Origin: Holosporales bacterium
GTDB taxonomy: Bacteria; Pseudomonadota; Alphaproteobacteria; UBA3830; JAIRMZ01
Assembly (NCBI GenBank): GCA_031266655.1
Contig: JAISAP010000025.1
Coordinates: 1-36,628 of the forward strand
Reading direction: 5' to 3'
DNA length: 36,628 nt
Both the position numbers and the translations under genes were made by a program. Of this stretch, positions 25,327-32,723 are shown piece by piece. The notes below the pieces were generated by a model. That model was not told the DNA's origin. It saw only the letters and a list, made by a program, of their open reading frames with translations, and did no database searches. How positions within the stretch are numbered: the stretch's first letter is position 1; the number at the start of each line of letters is the position of its first letter.

Positions 25327-25414
25327 AAGTCGCAGTTTAGGAAAAATTAAAACTTCCCTTATATGCTGCTTTCATACCGATAGATGCTTGACACACTAGA
25401 GAAAAGGAAAGCAC

Positions 25415-26332
25415 ATGCCGCGAGCAACCGGTCCTTCCGGAATGGGATATAGCCCGAGAAGAGATATCTTACCTCCTCCTGTGCATAACATATTCCCCGG
25501 GAAGAATAAGCCCTCGATAGGGCAGAGCGGAAAAAAAGCCATCGTCATAGAAAAGGGAAAGGAAAAGTCGTCCGAAGTGAGTGCTCAGGACTTGTTGAAA
25601 CTTGTCATGGTATCGCTCCAGAACCAGGATCCCACCAACCCTATGAAAGGGAGTGAACTCATCGGCGATCTGTCCATACTGACTAACGTCCGACACACGT
25701 CAGATCTGAGTAGCGACATAAAGGCGATGACGGAGTGTTTCCGAGTACTCAATTTGACGACTACGGCAGCATTAGTCGGGAAGACGGTGGAAACACGGGG
25801 AGAATGGTTTGAAGTGGGAGGAGACCATCCCTTTGAGCTCTTTTTTGAGGCACCACCCAGGCTCACGAAGGCAACGGTTTTTATATACGATGAGGATGGC
25901 AAGGAACCGATCAGGACTTTCCCCGCTGCTTCCCATCCTATTGTGGATGCGGATGGGAATGTTACGGGTGTGGAGGAAGAAGTTCCCAAAGCAGGGAGAC
26001 ACCGCATTGCTTTTGATGGTAAGAACTCGGAAGGAGAGCCAATACCTCCAGGGAAGTACCGCTTTGTTGTGAGCGGAGTGGTCAAACAAGGTGGCAAGGA
26101 GGTTCCTCGCAATCTGGAGACTTCCGTGTGCTCCACAGCTACTGCAGTTGCACTGAATAGCAAAGCGGGAAGTACCATTATGATGGGTAAAACCTCTACC
26201 CCTATCGACAAAGTCCTCTCCTTGACGGAGAATATTCCCTCGATGCCTTCGTCCAGGAGATCTTTTGCGCCTACGGGACCCATAGGCGTTGAGGAGGTTC
26301 TTCCTGAGGATAGTGACGACTGGATACTCTAA
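25415..26332 (+). CDS. flgD: FlgD-like flagellar hook assembly protein
   Basis: FlgD is the scaffold that caps the growing hook and lets FlgE polymerise outside the cell. The 305-aa product has the N-terminal export/hook signature AQDLLKLVMVSLQNQDPTNPM (residues ~49-69; family form FLKLLxxQLxNQDPxxPM) and LVGKTVETRG (~125). The FlgD Ig/Tudor-type C-terminal region follows, with GKNSEGEPIPPGKYRFVVSG. The tail after ~250 is longer and Pro/Ser-rich. AAAGGA 6 nt before the ATG supports the start. No other flagellar gene lies in the window. The FlgD identification is strong; whether it still serves a flagellum is unknown. Confidence 0.85.
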   Translation: MPRATGPSGMGYSPRRDILPPPVHNIFPGKNKPSIGQSGKKAIVIEKGKEKSSEVSAQDLLKLVMVSLQNQDPTNPMKGSELIGDLSILTNVRHTSDLSSDIKAMTECFRVLNLTTTAALVGKTVETRGEWFEVGGDHPFELFFEAPPRLTKATVFIYDEDGKEPIRTFPAASHPIVDADGNVTGVEEEVPKAGRHRIAFDGKNSEGEPIPPGKYRFVVSGVVKQGGKEVPRNLETSVCSTATAVALNSKAGSTIMMGKTSTPIDKVLSLTENIPSMPSSRRSFAPTGPIGVEEVLPEDSDDWIL

Positions 26333-26391
26333 GCTCTCCAAGAGCCTTCCAGGTCTTTTCTACTGATTCTCCATTGTCCCTCCCTGAGGCC

Positions 26392-26421
26392 TTGTTCGGC
26401 GAAGCGCTGTTTTGCTAGATT
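26392..26421 (+). promoter_or_regulatory. promoter for slyB
   Basis: TTGTTC (26392-26397) and TAGATT (26416-26421) are 18 nt apart, with an extended -10 (TGC before TAGATT). It lies 20 nt before the slyB start at 26443, so the predicted leader is very short. This is a moderate match only. Confidence 0.35.
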
Positions 26422-26442
26422 CTCCTGAAGAAGGGGGATCGT

Positions 26443-26985
26443 ATGCAGAAAAAAACTATAGGACTCATCGGTATAGCGTGTTTTTTGGGGCTGTTCCTGG
26501 CGGGTTGCGCGCGGCAGATCAGTTCCAACGTTTACAGCGAACGGCATGTAGGGGAAGCGTCTTTCTCCTATCAGGGGACGATTATCAGCGTTCGTAAGGT
26601 GCTGGTTGGCAGCGAGAAATTGGAAGAAAATGTGGCTGGAGGCGCAGTGGGCGCGGTAGGAGGCGGACTCCTTGGCTCCCAGTTCGGGAAGGGAGAAGGA
26701 AAGACGGCCATGACAGCGCTGGGCGTTGTCGGAGGAGCGGTAGGAGGTGCCATGGCGCAGAAGGCGCTCCGAGAACAGGAAGCCCTCGAGTATGTCGTCA
26801 AGTTAACCAATGGGCAGATCGTTACTGTGGTTCAGGGGCTGGAAGATCCGCTTCCCAGCGGAGCTCCTGTTCTTGTGATCATGGGACAAGCGGGACGGTC
26901 TCGCGTCGTGCGTGACCCATCGGGAGCGCAGAGTGTACAAGCTCCTCTTCCAACACCGAGGACGGTAACCATTAAGCACAGCTAG
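26443..26985 (+). CDS. slyB: SlyB-type outer-membrane lipoprotein with glycine-zipper
   Basis: A 180-aa lipoprotein. The signal peptide ends in lipobox LAGC (Cys22). An SNVYSERHVGEASFSYQGTI segment follows, then a double glycine-zipper membrane hairpin (GGAVGAVGGGLLGSQFGKG and GVVGGAVGGAMAQ, residues ~67-105). The 17 kDa surface-antigen-like beta part (YVVKLTNGQIVTVVQ) closes it. In enterobacteria SlyB stabilises outer-membrane proteins under stress; in Rickettsia the related 17-kDa antigen is a surface lipoprotein. GGGGGAT precedes the ATG. It is followed after 33 nt by the APS-kinase-like gene on the same strand. Confidence 0.9.
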   Translation: MQKKTIGLIGIACFLGLFLAGCARQISSNVYSERHVGEASFSYQGTIISVRKVLVGSEKLEENVAGGAVGAVGGGLLGSQFGKGEGKTAMTALGVVGGAVGGAMAQKALREQEALEYVVKLTNGQIVTVVQGLEDPLPSGAPVLVIMGQAGRSRVVRDPSGAQSVQAPLPTPRTVTIKHS

Positions 26986-27018
26986 AGGCCGCTTCCTTTT
27001 TAGAAAGCTGAGTTTTTC

Positions 27019-27537
27019 GTGGTCATTTGGATTACTGGATTTTCCGGAGCGGGCAAGACGACGCTGGCGCGTGCGGTGGATCGGCATTTGCGGGAAAAGC
27101 GCCAAGCTTCTCCGATTCTCCTGGATGGGGATGAGATGCGCCGCATTCTCAGGACGGAGTGGGAGCTCTCTTACGAAGGTCGGCGCAAGCTGGCGGAGAT
27201 TTATGCGCGTCTTGCACGGTCCTTGTCGGAACAAGGGTTTATCGTCCTTGTGGCTACGATCTCTATGTTTGAAGCCGTGCGCCAGTGGAATCGCCAGAAC
27301 AACGCACAGTACCTAGAGGTCTATCTCCGCATTTCGGAGGAAGAACGCCGCCATCGCGATCCGAAGGGGCTGTACAAACAACGTCAGTCGATGGTCGATC
27401 TTTCTTACGAAGAACCTCTGCATCCGGATCTCTGCTTTGATAACCGTGTGCCCCTTGCGGAACAGGTGGAGCACATCGCTCAGCATTGCTCCTGTGGAGA
27501 CGCAGGGAACGCGCCCTCTCACCTCTCAGAGAAGTAG
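27019..27537 (+). CDS. cysC: adenylylsulfate kinase (CysC) family protein
   Basis: A P-loop kinase of 172 aa. GFSGAGKTT (residues 7-15, K13) binds ATP. LLDGDEMRR (DGD at 36-38) is the APS-kinase switch motif. Further support comes from SYEGRRKLAEIYARLARSL, VATISMF and the DPKGLYK loop. In sulfate assimilation CysC phosphorylates APS to PAPS. No cysD/N/H is present, and such proteins also occur as stand-alone kinases for surface polysaccharide or cofactor sulfation. The start is a GTG at 27019 with weak ribosome-site support. It may be co-transcribed with slyB. Substrate assignment is inference. Confidence 0.82.
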   Translation: MVIWITGFSGAGKTTLARAVDRHLREKRQASPILLDGDEMRRILRTEWELSYEGRRKLAEIYARLARSLSEQGFIVLVATISMFEAVRQWNRQNNAQYLEVYLRISEEERRHRDPKGLYKQRQSMVDLSYEEPLHPDLCFDNRVPLAEQVEHIAQHCSCGDAGNAPSHLSEK

Positions 27538-27613
27538 AAGAAGGTCTCCTCTCGCAGGAACTTACTTTTGTAATATTCCTCTTGAGAAAAGAACTTTTCT
27601 CTCGTGCTTCTAA

Positions 27614-27701
27614 TATTTTTATTTTTCCCTATCGACTATTAGAGAATCTTATCTATAGAATACGCATGGTCAATAGTACCCATATATAGGGAAAACGAAC
27701 C
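27614..27701 (+). promoter_or_regulatory. conserved promoter/leader of LRR gene 1
   Basis: This is one of four near-identical leaders. An AT-rich block (TATTTTTATTTTTCCCTAT) is followed by -35 TCGACT (27632-27637), an 18-nt spacer and -10 TAGAAT (27656-27661), then a 40-nt leader ending in GGGAAAACGAACC before the ATG. The identity continues into the signal-peptide codons. Confidence 0.65.
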
Positions 27702-28994
27702 ATGAAGAAACGGAAGATTTTAGACGCAATTTCTGCGTTTGTTCTAGGAATCCTGGGTGTATCCTCCGAAGCGATGGGGGTGCAGCGAGCCGAAATAATA
27801 CGGCCCTCTAGTAGCGATGTTTTCCCTAGGAGATGTGTCTCTGTTGGCGGCGAATGTATAGAACGCCCTGAACTTGCCGCTGGTGCTGATCTACGGACGG
27901 GTGGAGCGCAGCCATTCCTTACCCTGATCCTCTCGAGTATAGAGTCGATTGACGCAGGGTGTTTCAAATCGTGCAAATCTCTTGCCTTTATTGCCTTTGA
28001 GGCAGATTCTCAGCTTGCGACCATAGAGGAAAACGCTTTTTGCAACTGCTCCAGCTTGCGAGCGGTTTGTATCCCCTCGAGTGTAAAAACGCTTGGCAGA
28101 GAATGTTTCACGCTGTGTAGCTCTCTTTCCAGTGTTACTTTCGGTGTGGACTCTCAGCTTACGTCCATAGGGGTATACGCTTTTTGCAGCTGCTCCAGCT
28201 TGCTAACTATCTGTATTCCCTCGAGTGTAAAGATACTAGATGAAGGATGTTTTGAAGGGTGTGTATCTCTTGCCAACGTCTCTTTTGAAAATGGCTCCCA
28301 ACTCGTGGCTATTGGAGACGGAGCGTTTGTTAGAACACATTCTTTAAAGTATGTGCATTTCCCCAACGTGATTGAACTTGGATTGTACATATTGAACAAC
28401 TCTGGTGTTGGGAAGATACGTGTTGGAGGTAAGCCAGTAAGTCTCGCCTGTGGCCTCCATGCAGGTACTGCTCTTCTACAAGCAGATCTAGAGATCCCCA
28501 GCGTTATTACAGCGTTCCGTATTGGCTGCCTCGCGTATTGCCGATCTCTTAAAAACGTTACTTTCGAAGAGGGGTCTCAACTCGTAAGCATACCGGAGAA
28601 CGCTTTTTTTCATTCCACCGTACGGTCCGTTTGCATTCCAGCGAGCGTAAGGTGGCTTGAGGGCTGTTGTTTCTCAGAGTGCGAATCTCTCTCCGCCGTT
28701 ACCTTTGAGTCTGGTGCTCAGCTTGTGAGAATAGGGGAAGGCGCCTTCTCCCAATCCGGGTTGCTAACTATTTGTATTCCCTCGAGCGTAAGGTGGTTTG
28801 AGAACGGTTGTTTCTCAGAGTGCGGATTTCTCTCTACCGTCACCTTTGAAACAGGCTCTCGACTGCGAGAAATTGAGGTGGGGACTTTCGCTGGAAGTGC
28901 ACGAGTACGGGTCATTCTTCCCAACGGAAAGAAGGTCCCTGCTTGGTATTTCAAGCAGGGGTGGAAGCGCTCTGAATCTCCCTTGCTCCCATGA
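27702..28994 (+). CDS. BspA-type leucine-rich-repeat secreted protein, paralogue 1 (430 aa)
   Basis: A signal peptide (residues 1-~25, MKKRKILDAISAFVLG) is followed by tandem LRR_5 (BspA-like) repeats of about 23 residues arranged in 46-residue double units. The typical unit reads CSSL..ICIPSSVK.L...CF..C.SL..V.F...SQL..I...AF. A central island (residues ~205-260: FVRTHSLKYVHFPNV, then VGGKPVS and GLHAGT) interrupts the repeats and is shared with paralogues 2 and 3. The end motif GWKRSESPLLP is also shared. BspA-type LRRs form solenoids used for adhesion or host protein binding. Secretion is predicted; the target is unknown. Beta-strand cysteines recur in every unit. Confidence 0.87.
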   Translation: MKKRKILDAISAFVLGILGVSSEAMGVQRAEIIRPSSSDVFPRRCVSVGGECIERPELAAGADLRTGGAQPFLTLILSSIESIDAGCFKSCKSLAFIAFEADSQLATIEENAFCNCSSLRAVCIPSSVKTLGRECFTLCSSLSSVTFGVDSQLTSIGVYAFCSCSSLLTICIPSSVKILDEGCFEGCVSLANVSFENGSQLVAIGDGAFVRTHSLKYVHFPNVIELGLYILNNSGVGKIRVGGKPVSLACGLHAGTALLQADLEIPSVITAFRIGCLAYCRSLKNVTFEEGSQLVSIPENAFFHSTVRSVCIPASVRWLEGCCFSECESLSAVTFESGAQLVRIGEGAFSQSGLLTICIPSSVRWFENGCFSECGFLSTVTFETGSRLREIEVGTFAGSARVRVILPNGKKVPAWYFKQGWKRSESPLLP

Positions 28995-28996
28995 CT

Positions 28997-29011
28997 AGGG
29001 GGGATCCCCCT
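28997..29011 (+). terminator. GC-rich hairpin after LRR gene 1
   Basis: AGGGGGGATCCCCCT is an almost perfect palindrome 2 nt after the stop codon. T-runs start only about 25 nt later, so it is a weak terminator or an mRNA end-protecting hairpin. Related G/C palindromes follow LRR genes 2 and 3. Confidence 0.35.
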
Positions 29012-29035
29012 CCCCTTGTCCTCCCATGTCTCTGG

Positions 29036-29123
29036 TTTTTTTATTTTTCCCTATCGACTATTAGAGAATCTTATCTATAGAATACGCATGGTCAATAGTA
29101 CCCATATATAGAGAAAACGAACC
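29036..29123 (+). promoter_or_regulatory. conserved promoter/leader of LRR gene 2
   Basis: -35 TCGACT (29054-29059), 18-nt spacer, -10 TAGAAT (29078-29083), and leader to the ATG at 29124. It differs from the leader of gene 1 at only a few positions in 88 nt. Confidence 0.65.
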
Positions 29124-30905
29124 ATGAAGAAACGGAAGATTTTAGACGCAATTTCTGCGTTTGTTCTAGGAATCCTGGGTGTATCTTCCGAAGCGATGTG
29201 GTGGCAGCGAGCCGAAATAATACGGCCCTCTAGTAGCGATGATTTTTCTAGGAGATACGTCTCTGTTGGTGGAATATCTGTAGCCAATACTGATCTACAG
29301 ATAGAGGGAACGCGGCCACGCCTTCTTATTCTATCGAGTGTGGAGAGACTGAGTGCAAGTAGAGAGAGACTTGGTGCAGCAGAACGTACCGAAGAATATG
29401 GATTGTTCTCCATCGCACCCTTTGGGGCGAATCTTCCGCCTACGATCGCAGCATGTAGAGCTCTCTTCGTCGTTGTCTTTGAGGCACATTCCCTGTCTGC
29501 GATCGTAGGGGAACGCGCTTTTCAACATTGCTCCAGCTTGCCAGCTATTTGTATCCCCTCGAGTGTCAGAACGCTTGACGCAAGGTGCTTCGAAGGGTGT
29601 GGCGCTCTTGCCTCCCTTACCTTTGAGGGGGATTCTCAGCTTATGACCATAGGGGCATACGCTTTTCAGCGTTGCTCCAGCTTGCCAGCTCTTTGTATTC
29701 CCTCGAGTGTAGAGACGCTTGGAGAAGGATGTTTTGCAGAGTGTAGATCTCTTGGCGATGTTACCTTTGAAACGGATGCGCAACTGACGATCATAGGAGT
29801 AGGCGCTTTTCATCGCTGCTCCGGCTTGTCCTCTATTGGTATTCCCTGGCGTGTAGAAACACTGAGCGCAGGATGTTTCGAAGAGTGCGGATCTCTCGCT
29901 ACCGTTTCTTTTGAAGAGAATTCCGAACTTCATACTGTTGGAGATGGGGCGTTTGCGTACACAAGTGCTTTAGAGTGTTTATATTTGCCAAGTGCCGTTC
30001 ATTGTGGGTTACAGATATTGGATGGTTCTGGTGTTAGGGCCATTTTCATTGGAGATGCGCAACCGAGCCCCACCAGCGGTATCTGCGCAGGTACCGGAAT
30101 TCTACAAAATGTAGAGATTCCCTGCACTGTTACGGAGCTCCCGCCGCACTGCTTCGAGAATTGCCCGTCTCTTATGATCGTTACTTTTGCGCCAGGCTCT
30201 CAACTCACACGCATACCGGAGAGCGCTTTCTCTGGTTCCGCCTTACGGTCCATTTGCCTTCCATTGAGCGTGGAGTGGATCGAAAGCGAAAGTTTTTTCT
30301 GTTGCCGATCTCTTTCTATCGCTACCTTTGAGACGGGTTCTCAACTTAAGAGTATAGGAGAAGGAGCTTTTCGTCGCTCTGGGTTGGAGTCCATTCGCCT
30401 TCCAGCGAGCTTAAGGGAGCTTGGAGACAGTTGTTTTTCGGGTTGCAAATCTCTCTCCACCGTTACCTTTGAGTCTGGATCTCGACTGATGACAATAGGG
30501 GCGTATGCTTTCTCTTATTCCGCTATACAGTCCATTTGTATTCCCTCGAGCGTAGGGAATCTTGGAAACAGTTGTTTCAAAAAATGCAAGTCTCTTATCA
30601 CCGTTACTTTTGAGAAGGGCTCTCAGCTTATGAGAATAGAGGCAAGCACTTTCTGCCACTCCAGATTGGAGGGGTCTCTTGTTGTTCCAGAAAATGTGGA
30701 GACGCTCGGCACAAGCTGTTTCGCGAGTTGTAGATCTCTCGTCAGAGTTACTTTTGAGGGGGGGGGCTCTCGACTGGAAGCAATCGAGGCGGGGACTTTC
30801 GTTGGAAGCGACTGGATCCAGGTCGTGCTTCCAGACGGACAGACCGTGCTCGCTAAGAGTCTCTGTCAGGGGTGGAAGCGCCCTAGGTCTCCTGCGCTTC
30901 CTTGA
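29124..30905 (+). CDS. BspA-type leucine-rich-repeat secreted protein, paralogue 2 (593 aa)
   Basis: The signal peptide and first ~25 codons are almost identical to paralogue 1. The LRR_5 double units follow, longer than in paralogue 1. The central island appears as FAYTSALECLYLP, then IFIGDAQP and GICAGTGIL (residues ~275-330), clearly homologous but diverged. The C-terminal motif is GWKRPRSPALP. A run of nine G residues (30758-30766) encodes GGG where the other units have one or two residues, so this unit is longer than its sisters and slippage-prone. Secretion and a solenoid fold are predicted; the binding partner is unknown. Confidence 0.87.
   Translation: MKKRKILDAISAFVLGILGVSSEAMWWQRAEIIRPSSSDDFSRRYVSVGGISVANTDLQIEGTRPRLLILSSVERLSASRERLGAAERTEEYGLFSIAPFGANLPPTIAACRALFVVVFEAHSLSAIVGERAFQHCSSLPAICIPSSVRTLDARCFEGCGALASLTFEGDSQLMTIGAYAFQRCSSLPALCIPSSVETLGEGCFAECRSLGDVTFETDAQLTIIGVGAFHRCSGLSSIGIPWRVETLSAGCFEECGSLATVSFEENSELHTVGDGAFAYTSALECLYLPSAVHCGLQILDGSGVRAIFIGDAQPSPTSGICAGTGILQNVEIPCTVTELPPHCFENCPSLMIVTFAPGSQLTRIPESAFSGSALRSICLPLSVEWIESESFFCCRSLSIATFETGSQLKSIGEGAFRRSGLESIRLPASLRELGDSCFSGCKSLSTVTFESGSRLMTIGAYAFSYSAIQSICIPSSVGNLGNSCFKKCKSLITVTFEKGSQLMRIEASTFCHSRLEGSLVVPENVETLGTSCFASCRSLVRVTFEGGGSRLEAIEAGTFVGSDWIQVVLPDGQTVLAKSLCQGWKRPRSPALP
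30758..30766 (+). repeat. G9 homopolymer tract in LRR gene 2
   Basis: Nine consecutive G within the coding region of LRR gene 2, about 45 codons before its stop. A one-base change would shift the frame and replace the conserved C-terminal motif. Confidence 0.95.
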
Positions 30906-30906
30906 T

Positions 30907-30930
30907 GGGAGGGGGATCCTCCCCCCCCCC
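30907..30930 (+). terminator. GC-rich hairpin plus C10 tract after LRR gene 2
   Basis: GGGAGG (30907-30912) pairs with CCTCCC (30918-30923) around GGGAT, directly after the stop codon. The C-run continues to ten bases (30921-30930). No T-run follows at once. The tract lies 28 nt before the -35 box of LRR gene 3. Confidence 0.4.
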
Positions 30931-30940
30931 GTGCTTTTGG

Positions 30941-31027
30941 TATTTTTATTTTTCCCTATTGACTATTAGAAAATCTTACCTATATGATAGTTATGGTCAG
31001 TAGTGACAATGATAAAGGAAGAAAACC
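30941..31027 (+). promoter_or_regulatory. conserved promoter/leader of LRR gene 3
   Basis: -35 TTGACT (30959-30964), 18-nt spacer, -10 TATGAT (30983-30988). It is the same leader family with the best match to the sigma70 consensus of the four. The last ~40 nt before the ATG at 31028 are more diverged, with AAGGAAG as the ribosome site. Confidence 0.68.
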
Positions 31028-32599
31028 ATGAAAAAACGAAGGATTGTCAGCGCGCTTGTCGCGTTTGTTCTAGGAGGGCTGAGTGTATCCTCTGAAGCGA
31101 TGGGGGGACCACAAGCTGAGATGGCGCAACGGTTCTCTGGTGGCGATGATTTCCTCAGGGGACAAGTCTCCGTTAATGGAATGCTTGTAGCATCCGTTGC
31201 GCTTGTAGCCGATGCTCCTCTGCCGGTGGGTAGAGCGTTGCAGTTCTCTATTATTCCGTCGAATGTGGAGAGGCTTGGCGCAGGATGTTTCGAAGGATAT
31301 CGATCTCTTTCCAGAGTTGCCTTCGAGGCAGGTTCTCAGCTTACGATCATAGACGTGAACGCTTTTCAGAACTGCTCCAGCCTGCTTGCTGTTTGTATCC
31401 CTTCGAGGGTAGAGACGCTTGGAGCAAGATGTTTCGCAGATTGCGGATCTCTTGGCAGTATGACCTTCGAGCCTAACTCTCTCCTTGGTACTGTCGGAAA
31501 TAGGGCGTTTACTAGAACACATTCTTTAATATGGGTGCATTTTCCCAACGTGATCGCATCGGGGTCGTACGTGTTTGATGGTTCTGGTGTCAAGGAGATA
31601 TGTATGGGAGGTAAGCCAGCAAACCCTGCTCGTGGTCTCCACGCAGGCACTAGGGCTCTACAAAGTATAGAGATCTCCCTAGATACCACAGAAGAGCTCT
31701 CAATTTCCTGCTTCGCGAATTGCCCGTCTCTGGACGACGTCACCTTTACAGAGGGTTCTCGGCCAACAAACATACCGGAGTACACTTTCTGCAGCTCCAC
31801 CTTACGGTCCGTTTGCATTCCAGCGAGTGTGCAGGGGATCGCAAAAGCAAGTTTTTCCTGTTGCGCATCTCTTTCCGCCATTACTTTTGAGACGAATTCT
31901 CAGCTTACGACCATGGCGGCAGAGGCGTTTCGGAAATGCTCTAGCTTGCTAGCTATTCATCTTCCATCGAGTGTAGAGACAATCGGCCCAAGGTGTTTCG
32001 AGGAGTGTCGGTCTCTTGTCAGAGTTACCCTCGAGAGGGATTCTCACCTCACAACACTGTCGGCGTATGCTTTCCATTGTTGCAAGATAGAGTCCTTTTC
32101 CGTCCCTGCAAGCGTGGAGGTGATCGGAGCGCAGTGTTTCGAAAGTTGCCGATCTCTCTCCACCGTTACTTTTGAAACGGGTTCTCGACTGCGAGGAATT
32201 GGGGAGAGGGCTTTCTATGATAGCGGTTTAACAGCCGCTTCTCTTCCCGCAAGTGTCACAGAACTTGGAACACAATGTTTCTTGTGCCAGTCCCTCTCCA
32301 CTGTCACCTTCGAGGAGGGGTCTCAACTCACAGTATTGTCGGAATGCGCTTTCCGTCGTACTAAGATAGAATCCATTGTTCTTCCTCGGCGCGTAGAGGT
32401 CCTTAAAACGGAGTGTCTCGCAACTTGCGAATTTCTTTCCCTCGTTACTTTTGAAACGGGTTCTCAACTGCGAGAAATTGAGAGGAAAGCTTTTGCTGAA
32501 AGCCCGCAAGCACAGGTCGTGCTTCCAGACGGACAGACTGTGCTCGCGGAGAGTCTCTATCAAGGGTGGAAGCGCCCTGAGTCTCCTGCACTTCCTTGA
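31028..32599 (+). CDS. BspA-type leucine-rich-repeat secreted protein, paralogue 3 (523 aa)
   Basis: The signal peptide (MKKRRIVSALVAFVLGGLS) is of the same family but more diverged. LRR_5 double units fill the protein. The central island (residues ~160-215: FTRTHSLIWVHFPNV, then MGGKPAN and GLHAGT) is closer to that of paralogue 1 than of 2, although the C-terminus (LPDGQTVLAESLYQGWKRP) is closer to paralogue 2. That mosaic pattern fits recombination between paralogues. It has its own promoter and a hairpin after the stop, so it is probably a separate transcript. Confidence 0.87.
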   Translation: MKKRRIVSALVAFVLGGLSVSSEAMGGPQAEMAQRFSGGDDFLRGQVSVNGMLVASVALVADAPLPVGRALQFSIIPSNVERLGAGCFEGYRSLSRVAFEAGSQLTIIDVNAFQNCSSLLAVCIPSRVETLGARCFADCGSLGSMTFEPNSLLGTVGNRAFTRTHSLIWVHFPNVIASGSYVFDGSGVKEICMGGKPANPARGLHAGTRALQSIEISLDTTEELSISCFANCPSLDDVTFTEGSRPTNIPEYTFCSSTLRSVCIPASVQGIAKASFSCCASLSAITFETNSQLTTMAAEAFRKCSSLLAIHLPSSVETIGPRCFEECRSLVRVTLERDSHLTTLSAYAFHCCKIESFSVPASVEVIGAQCFESCRSLSTVTFETGSRLRGIGERAFYDSGLTAASLPASVTELGTQCFLCQSLSTVTFEEGSQLTVLSECAFRRTKIESIVLPRRVEVLKTECLATCEFLSLVTFETGSQLREIERKAFAESPQAQVVLPDGQTVLAESLYQGWKRPESPALP

Positions 32600-32622
32600 T
32601 GGGAGGGGGATCCGCCCCCCCC
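32600..32622 (+). terminator. GC-rich hairpin plus C8 tract after LRR gene 3
   Basis: GGGAGGGGGATCCGCCCCCCCC after the stop codon repeats the arrangement seen after LRR gene 2, with eight C (32615-32622). It is a weak or non-canonical terminator. Confidence 0.35.
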
Positions 32623-32635
32623 TCCGTGCTTTTGG

Positions 32636-32723
32636 TATTTTTATTTTTCCCTATTGACTATTAGAAAATCTTACCTATAGGATGTGTATGGTCAATAGTA
32701 CCCATATATAGGAGAAACGAACC
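32636..32723 (+). promoter_or_regulatory. conserved promoter/leader of LRR gene 4
   Basis: -35 TTGACT (32654-32659), 18-nt spacer, -10 TAGGAT (32678-32683), then a leader almost identical to those of genes 1 and 2 up to the ATG at 32724. Confidence 0.65.

Noticed and set aside
25348-25383. A sigma28-like flagellar promoter before flgD (TAAAACTT ... ACCGATAG)
   Set aside because: The two boxes resemble TAAAGTTT and GCCGATAA, but the spacer is about 20 nt instead of 11, so it is not a usable sigma28 promoter.
25388-25393. TTGACA before flgD as a -35 box
   Set aside because: It is only 22 nt before the ATG, leaving no room for a -10 box and a leader.
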